Shown in pieces: positions 7,190 through 10,262 of a stretch of DNA of 10,262 nucleotides (its first letter is position 1; every line of letters starts with the position of its first letter). The position numbers were made by a program, and so were the translations under genes. The stretch covers positions 1 to 10,262 of the forward strand of contig DAOTUC010000365.1 in assembly GCA_034437315.1 (NCBI GenBank), in the 5' to 3' direction. The notes under the pieces were generated by a model. It worked only from the letters and a program-made list of their open reading frames with translations, did no database searches and was not told the origin of the DNA. This stretch comes from DSAR01 sp034437315. GTDB taxonomy: Bacteria; Chloroflexota; Anaerolineae; B4-G1.

Positions 7190-7795
7190 ATGAGCGTCAA
7201 AATTCATCCCACGGCGGATGTATCGGATGCGGCCCACATCGGGGATGGGACCAGCATCTGGCACCAGGCCCAGGTGCGGGAGGGGGCCGCGATTGGCCGC
7301 GGCTGTATCCTGGCCAAGGGGGCCTACATCGACACAGGCGTGTCCCTGGGGGATCACGTCAAGGTGCAGAATTACGTCTCGATCTACCACGGCGTGACGA
7401 TCGAGGACGGGGTCTTCTGCGGCCCGCATTGTGTGTTCACCAACGACAAGCGCCCCCGGGCCATCAACGCCGACGGCTCGCTCAAGGCGGCCGATGATTG
7501 GACGTTGGGAGAGACGTTGGTCAGGCGAGGGGCCGCGATTGGGGCCAACGCTGTCATTGTCTGCGGCGTGACCGTCGGCGCTTGGGCCATGATCGGCTCG
7601 GGCGCGGTCGTCTCACGCGACGTGCCGGATTACGGGTTGGTGTGGGGGAACCCGGCGCGCTTGCATGGGTTCGTCTGCCCGTGCGGCGCGTGCCTGGAAA
7701 TGGTTGAAGAGGCGTCCGACGTGGTCCACACCCGGTGCCCGGATTGTGATACACGTATTGATATTCCGATAAACGATTGGAGAAAAGTGAAATGA
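7190..7795 (+). CDS. Hexapeptide-repeat N-acetyltransferase, WbpD/WlbB type, with Cys-rich tail
   Basis: Seen: 201 residues. A left-handed beta helix of imperfect hexapeptides runs from IHPTADV (5-11) through IGDGTSIW, IGRGCIL, LGDHVKVQNYVSIYHGVTIEDGVFCGPHCVFTN (to 85), then RRGAAIGANAVIVCGVTVGAWAMIGSGAVV and DVPDYGLVWGNPARLHGFV. This sequence is close to UDP-2-acetamido-3-amino-2,3-dideoxyglucuronate N-acetyltransferases (WbpD, WlbB) and related 3-amino-sugar acetyltransferases such as QdtC. The reaction would be acetyl transfer from acetyl-CoA to the amine of a nucleotide sugar in the cytoplasm. C163, C165, C168 and C183, C186 form a likely zinc-ribbon-like tail seen in a subset of the family. 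The stop overlaps the aminotransferase start by 4 bp; that enzyme probably makes the amine acetylated here. The exact sugar cannot be read from sequence. Confidence 0.85.
   Translation: MSVKIHPTADVSDAAHIGDGTSIWHQAQVREGAAIGRGCILAKGAYIDTGVSLGDHVKVQNYVSIYHGVTIEDGVFCGPHCVFTNDKRPRAINADGSLKAADDWTLGETLVRRGAAIGANAVIVCGVTVGAWAMIGSGAVVSRDVPDYGLVWGNPARLHGFVCPCGACLEMVEEASDVVHTRCPDCDTRIDIPINDWRKVK
7779..7782 (+). promoter_or_regulatory. Ribosome-binding site that fixes the aminotransferase start
   Basis: GGAG lies nine bases before the ATG at 7792, inside the end of the acetyltransferase gene. An in-frame TTG at 7777 would add only five residues and overlaps this site, so 7792 is the better start. Confidence 0.7.
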
Positions 7796-8874
7796 TCCAC
7801 ATTGCGCAACCGCAAATTGGCGAGGAAGAGAAGCAAGCCGTCTGGGAGGTCTTGGAATCGGGGATGCTGGCCCAGGGGCCGAAGGTAGCCGCTTTCGAGG
7901 AGGCTTTCGCGGCCTATTGCGGCGTAAAACACGCCATCGCGACCTCGTCGGGGACGACGGCGCTGCACACTGCCCTGTTGGCCCACGAGATTGGGCCGGG
8001 GGACGAGGTGATCACCACCCCGTTCACCTTTATCGCGTCGGCCAACAGCATCCGCTACGTCGGCGCGACGCCGGTGTTCGTGGATATCGATCCGGTGACG
8101 TTCAACATTGATCCCCAGGCGGTCGAGGTGGCGATCACCGAGCGAAGCAAGGCCATCATGCCGGTCCACCTGTTCGGCTTGGTCTGCGATATGGACGCGC
8201 TGATGGACGTCGCCGAGCGGCACAATCTGGCGATGATCGAGGATGCGTGCCAATCCCACGGCGCGGAGTTCAACGGCAAGCGGGCGGGCAGCTTCGGCGC
8301 CGGGTGCTTCTCGTTCTACCCGACCAAGAACATCACCACGGCCGAGGGTGGCGTCATCACCACCGACGACGACGAGGTCGCCGAGTGGGCGCGTGTCATC
8401 CGGCACCACGGCATGCGGCGGCGCTACTATCACGACGAGGTGGGCTACAACTTCCGCATGACCGACGTGCACGCCGCCATCGGGCTCGCCCAGTTGCCCA
8501 AGCTGGAGGGTTTCAACGAGGCCCGCATCCGGAACGCGACCTATTTCAACGCGCACCTGGAGGGCGTGGTCACGCCGACGACGCCGGAGGGCTACCGCCA
8601 CGTGTTCCACCAGTACACCGTGCGCGCGCCCGAGGGCCGGCGGGACGAAATGATCGATTACCTGCGGGAACAGGGCGTGGGATGCGGCGTCTATTACCCG
8701 GTGCCGGTGCACCAGCAGAGCATTTACGACAACGTGACCGAGTCGTTCCCCGAGGCGGAGAAGGCCAGCCTGGAGGTGTTATCGTTGCCGGTGCATCCGG
8801 GGTTGAGCCAGGCGGATCTGGAGACGATTGTGAAAGCGGTTAATGGGTTTAGAGTCTTACACTCACAAGACTAA
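7792..8874 (+). CDS. DegT/DnrJ/EryC1 family PLP-dependent sugar aminotransferase
   Basis: Seen: 360 residues, the usual family length. Landmarks are IAQPQIGEEEKQAVWEVLESGMLAQGPKVAAFE at the N-terminus, TSSGTTALHTAL (51-62) for phosphate binding, PFTFIASANSI (77-87), MIEDACQSHGAEFNGKRAGSFG (148-169) with the PLP-facing aspartate D151, the Schiff-base lysine K179 in SFYPTKNITTAEGG, and a late YYPVPVHQQ loop. Known: the family transfers an amino group, usually from glutamate, to a keto nucleotide sugar. With the adjacent WbpD-type acetyltransferase, the closest pathway is the WbpE/WlbC step of 2,3-diacetamido sugar synthesis for O-antigen or EPS. The dehydrogenase and oxidoreductase of that pathway are not in this window. 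It overlaps the previous gene by 4 bp (ATGA). A DegT-type biosynthetic enzyme for another 3- or 4-amino sugar remains possible. Confidence 0.9.
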   Translation: MIHIAQPQIGEEEKQAVWEVLESGMLAQGPKVAAFEEAFAAYCGVKHAIATSSGTTALHTALLAHEIGPGDEVITTPFTFIASANSIRYVGATPVFVDIDPVTFNIDPQAVEVAITERSKAIMPVHLFGLVCDMDALMDVAERHNLAMIEDACQSHGAEFNGKRAGSFGAGCFSFYPTKNITTAEGGVITTDDDEVAEWARVIRHHGMRRRYYHDEVGYNFRMTDVHAAIGLAQLPKLEGFNEARIRNATYFNAHLEGVVTPTTPEGYRHVFHQYTVRAPEGRRDEMIDYLREQGVGCGVYYPVPVHQQSIYDNVTESFPEAEKASLEVLSLPVHPGLSQADLETIVKAVNGFRVLHSQD

Positions 8875-8913
8875 AAAATACGAGAAATGTAAGCGTATAT
8901 TTGGGAGCGTTAG

Positions 8914-9237
8914 ATGGAAAGATCAAATTCGACGATTACGCTATCGCCTCGAATGGGTGCATTTTTGACCCAAGTAACGGAAACAGCAGATTTGAAGACC
9001 GCCTTACTGAAGGTTCTTTCTGAGTACGTCGAACTCAAAGCTGACCTGGTCAAACAGCGCATTCGGGCATTGGAAGAAAAGTGGGGTATGTCTTTCTCTG
9101 AATTTTCGGATCGGTGTGAAACTGGCACTTTGGGCCAGAATGCATACGATTACGAAGTCGAGAGCGATTTTTGGGAGTGGGAGCAAGCAGAAACGCTATT
9201 GAGGCATTATGAGGATTTGCAACGTCAATGGATGTGA
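8914..9237 (+). CDS. Small acidic helical protein, likely antitoxin partner of the TumE-like gene
   Basis: Seen: 107 residues, no signal peptide or membrane segment. The N-terminal third is nondescript. Residues 26-58 form a charged helix (LKTALLKVLSEYVELKADLVKQRIRALEEKWG), then MSFSEFSDRCETGTLG, then an acidic, aromatic end (VESDFWEWEQAETLLRHYEDLQRQW). The GMSFSEF...DFWEWE pattern recalls unnamed small proteins encoded just before TumE-family genes in Chloroflexota and cyanobacteria; this recall is not a verified match. GGGAG at 8903-8907 is six bases before the start. It overlaps the next gene by 10 bp, the usual architecture for antitoxin-first modules. GC content is visibly below that of the upstream genes, consistent with transfer. 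Confidence 0.6.
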   Translation: MERSNSTITLSPRMGAFLTQVTETADLKTALLKVLSEYVELKADLVKQRIRALEEKWGMSFSEFSDRCETGTLGQNAYDYEVESDFWEWEQAETLLRHYEDLQRQWM

Positions 9238-9587
9238 AGCAATTCTCGAAAGTCTTGTTACGCTCCCTGGCGGATATTGAGGCTTTCGAAAGTGTCTCAC
9301 TACAGGTCGAGGGGCCTACTGTCAATGGTCGAGGGTATTTAGACGAGAGAAGTTTCGTCCGCTTCTACTTTAATGAAGTGACAGGTACTCTCGCCTTTGC
9401 TTTGATCGAAGAACAGCGGCGAACCTGGGGAATAGATTTCGACAATCGTCGGGGTTGGCATCTTCATCCGCTAAGCGATGTGACCCGTCACATTTCGATT
9501 CCCCCATTGTCAGTGTTGGACGTCGTGGCTCAGTTGCGAGATGCCCTGTTGAAAAAAGGATTAATGTCTGATCAAGACGATGATTAA
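9228..9587 (+). CDS. TumE-like (DUF6516-type) putative toxin
   Basis: Seen: 119 residues. A beta-rich middle (GRGYLDERSFVRFYFNEVTGTLAFALIEEQRRTWGIDFDN) leads to a D72-N73 pair, then W77-H78-x-H80-P81 and H88, ending in a helix (SVLDVVAQLRDALLKKG). TumE-family proteins carry a comparable strand-strand-DN-His-cluster order (roughly RWDNAPHH followed by FPHHKH), so I infer membership or a diverged cousin, with some His positions altered. Known: TumE members are proposed toxins of two-gene systems; the mechanism is not something I can state from sequence. Its ATG lies within the end of the preceding gene and GAGG at 9211-9214 is a distant ribosome-binding match, so expression probably depends on coupling to that partner. 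Alternative: a non-toxic housekeeping relative. Confidence 0.55.
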   Translation: MDVKQFSKVLLRSLADIEAFESVSLQVEGPTVNGRGYLDERSFVRFYFNEVTGTLAFALIEEQRRTWGIDFDNRRGWHLHPLSDVTRHISIPPLSVLDVVAQLRDALLKKGLMSDQDDD

Positions 9588-9588
9588 G

Positions 9589-9667
9589 CCTAACCAATAG
9601 ATCCTTGCACAGCGAGCAAGAATTTGCCATCAGCATCCTTTATTGGTTCTGGCTCGTCCAGGTTAGG
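9589..9667. other. Structured gap between the two toxin-antitoxin-like modules
   Basis: Complementary arms: AACCAATA (9592-9599) with TATTGGTT (9641-9648), 8 bp; outer CCT (9589) with AGG (9665); an inner hairpin CTTGC/GCAAG (9604-9620); and a side hairpin CTGG/CCAG (9649-9661). Alternatively CCTAACC (9589-9595) can pair with GGTTAGG (9661-9667). The result is a three-way-junction-like fold immediately after the TumE-like stop. There is no T run, so it is not a classic terminator. It may be a leader RNA for mntA or an operator region. Confidence 0.4.
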
Positions 9668-9697
9668 ACAAGGGTAGTGGGTGAATGAAACCTCGCG

Positions 9698-9703
9698 AAG
9701 GAG
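9698..9703 (+). promoter_or_regulatory. Ribosome-binding site that fixes the mntA start
   Basis: AAGGAG lies five bases before the ATG at 9709. It favours that start over the in-frame ATG at 9685, which has no ribosome-binding match and would add eight residues that include the site itself. Confidence 0.8.
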
Positions 9704-9708
9704 TAGAT

Positions 9709-10128
9709 ATGCTGGATCTGGACGCGCTGGACGCTGTTTTTCGCAGATATCCCGACGTGCAAGCGGTCTACCTATTTGGATCGGCGGCGGAAGACCGTAT
9801 GCGGAGGGATAGCGACATTGACCTGGCTGTCGTGCCGCGCACTGACAATTGCCGAGAACGACGGTTGGAGATGTTGGCGGATCTGACGCGAGCTGGGTTC
9901 GATAACGTGGATCTGGTATTTCTGGATACCGACGATCTGGTGCTCAAGTATGAGGTGGTGCGGCAAAATTGCGTCGTTTATCAGGCCGCCGATTTCGATC
10001 GGGGCGCGATGTATTCCAAGGTCGTGCGGATGTACCTGGATTTTTTGCCCTACCTGGACGTGCAGCGCCAAGCCTACAAACGGAGGATTCTGCGTGAGAG
10101 CACTACAAATTTAGAATTAAACGAATAG
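9709..10128 (+). CDS. mntA: MntA-type nucleotidyltransferase antitoxin (MNT domain)
   Basis: Seen: 139 residues from ATG 9709, the usual size. The minimal nucleotidyltransferase site is intact: G24-S25 in YLFGSAAEDRMRRDSDIDLAVV, the metal-binding pair D36 and D38, and the third acidic residue D68 in NVDLVFLD. The C-terminal helix (SKVVRMYLDFLPYLDVQRQAYKRRIL) is typical of MntA. Known for HepT-MntA (type VII) systems: MntA transfers AMP to a tyrosine of the HepT ribonuclease toxin and so silences it. HepT is normally encoded next to it; here only a possible hepT beginning follows, interrupted by an inserted element. If so, MntA is an orphan antitoxin. A stand-alone nucleotidyltransferase with another target is the alternative. 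Confidence 0.85.
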   Translation: MLDLDALDAVFRRYPDVQAVYLFGSAAEDRMRRDSDIDLAVVPRTDNCRERRLEMLADLTRAGFDNVDLVFLDTDDLVLKYEVVRQNCVVYQAADFDRGAMYSKVVRMYLDFLPYLDVQRQAYKRRILRESTTNLELNE

Positions 10129-10148
10129 AATCAAACTGGAGTTTTCCA

Positions 10149-10163
10149 ATGGATCGTTATTAG
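10149..10163 (+). pseudogene. Possible hepT start, cut off after four codons by an insertion
   Basis: GGAG at 10138-10141 sits seven bases before an ATG at 10149, in the position where hepT is expected 20 bp after mntA. The frame reads Met-Asp-Arg-Tyr and then a stop created at the junction with the inverted-repeat element at 10162. HepT/DUF86 proteins often begin with a similar short Met-Asp stretch, but four residues cannot identify a gene. If hepT resumes beyond the window edge, this reading is strengthened. Confidence 0.3.
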
Positions 10164-10261
10164 AATTCGGAAGTCTCAAAAAGCGCATTGTGCAGCGGAT
10201 TTTGACACTACAGAAAATCAATGTTGTCTCTGAGATACTCGGCTGAAGACTTCCGAATTCT
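10162..10261. mobile_element. 100-bp MITE-like element with 15-bp perfect terminal inverted repeats
   Basis: AGAATTCGGAAGTCT (10162-10176) is exactly the reverse complement of 10247-10261. Interior: a small hairpin GATTTT/AAAATC (10198-10219) and a palindromic TCTCTGAGA. There is no room for a transposase, so this is either a non-autonomous miniature element or a strongly deleted insertion sequence. The right flank is not in the window, so a target duplication cannot be tested. The window stopping one base beyond the right repeat suggests a contig that broke in a repeated sequence. One frame is open from inside the left repeat to a TGA at 10243 but has no ATG. Confidence 0.65.
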
Positions 10262-10262
10262 T

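Noticed and set aside
7630..8712. Minus-strand 360-codon open frame opposite the aminotransferase
   Set aside because: It is an antisense shadow of a gene with an intact PLP lysine motif; its composition (His/Arg/Val-rich) and lack of a ribosome-binding site argue against it.
8853..8874. AGTCTT/AAGACT hairpin at the end of the aminotransferase as a terminator
   Set aside because: The stem is only 6 bp and is followed by A residues, not T residues, on the + strand; on the minus strand there is no T run after it either.
9589..9667. tRNA or tRNA-like gene in the structured gap
   Set aside because: The arms do not form a cloverleaf with a 7-bp acceptor, T-loop or anticodon stem; the region has only a few short, partly competing stems.
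1..10262. CRISPR array or rRNA gene
   Set aside because: No regularly spaced identical repeats with unique spacers and no rRNA-like conserved sequence were seen on either strand.

Overview
The window is GC-rich and densely coded on the + strand. It most resembles an uncultured Chloroflexota (Anaerolineae-like) genome, a moderate-confidence inference. The grounds are the AddB-AddA order and style, a Uma2-family protein next to an EPS-type MarR winged-helix regulator, small toxin-antitoxin genes, and long intergenic repeats of the kind common in such genomes. No rRNA, tRNA or CRISPR array was seen. All credible genes are on the + strand; the long minus-strand and alternate-frame ORFs over addAB are GC-rich shadows.

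Region 1 (1-5533) is a recombinational-repair pair. The C-terminal part of AddB (open at the left edge) is followed 4 bp later by a complete AddA helicase-nuclease. Together they would form the double-strand-break end-processing machine that feeds RecA. Both genes carry in-frame low-complexity stretches that look like intruded simple sequence.

Region 2 (about 5499-6811) begins with a strong sigma70-like promoter inside the end of addA. It drives a two-gene, 4-bp-overlapping unit: a winged-helix regulator with a C-terminal domain that may be a degraded Rossmann fold, then a Uma2-family PD-(D/E)XK protein. A small palindrome between promoter and start codon may be an operator.

Region 3 (6812-7189) is non-coding and made of degenerate repeat modules in a roughly palindromic layout around a long hairpin.

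Region 4 (7190-8874) is a translationally coupled sugar-modification pair: a hexapeptide-repeat N-acetyltransferase of the WbpD/WlbB type with a cysteine-rich tail, and a DegT/DnrJ/EryC1 PLP aminotransferase. Together they would install and acetylate an amino group on a nucleotide sugar for surface polysaccharide.

Region 5 (8875-10262) is visibly less GC-rich and accessory in nature. It holds an overlapping pair resembling a TumE-type toxin-antitoxin module, a structured gap, then an MntA-type nucleotidyltransferase antitoxin. The expected HepT toxin gene appears to start at 10149 but is cut after four codons by a 100-bp element with 15-bp perfect terminal inverted repeats, which runs to the right edge of the window.
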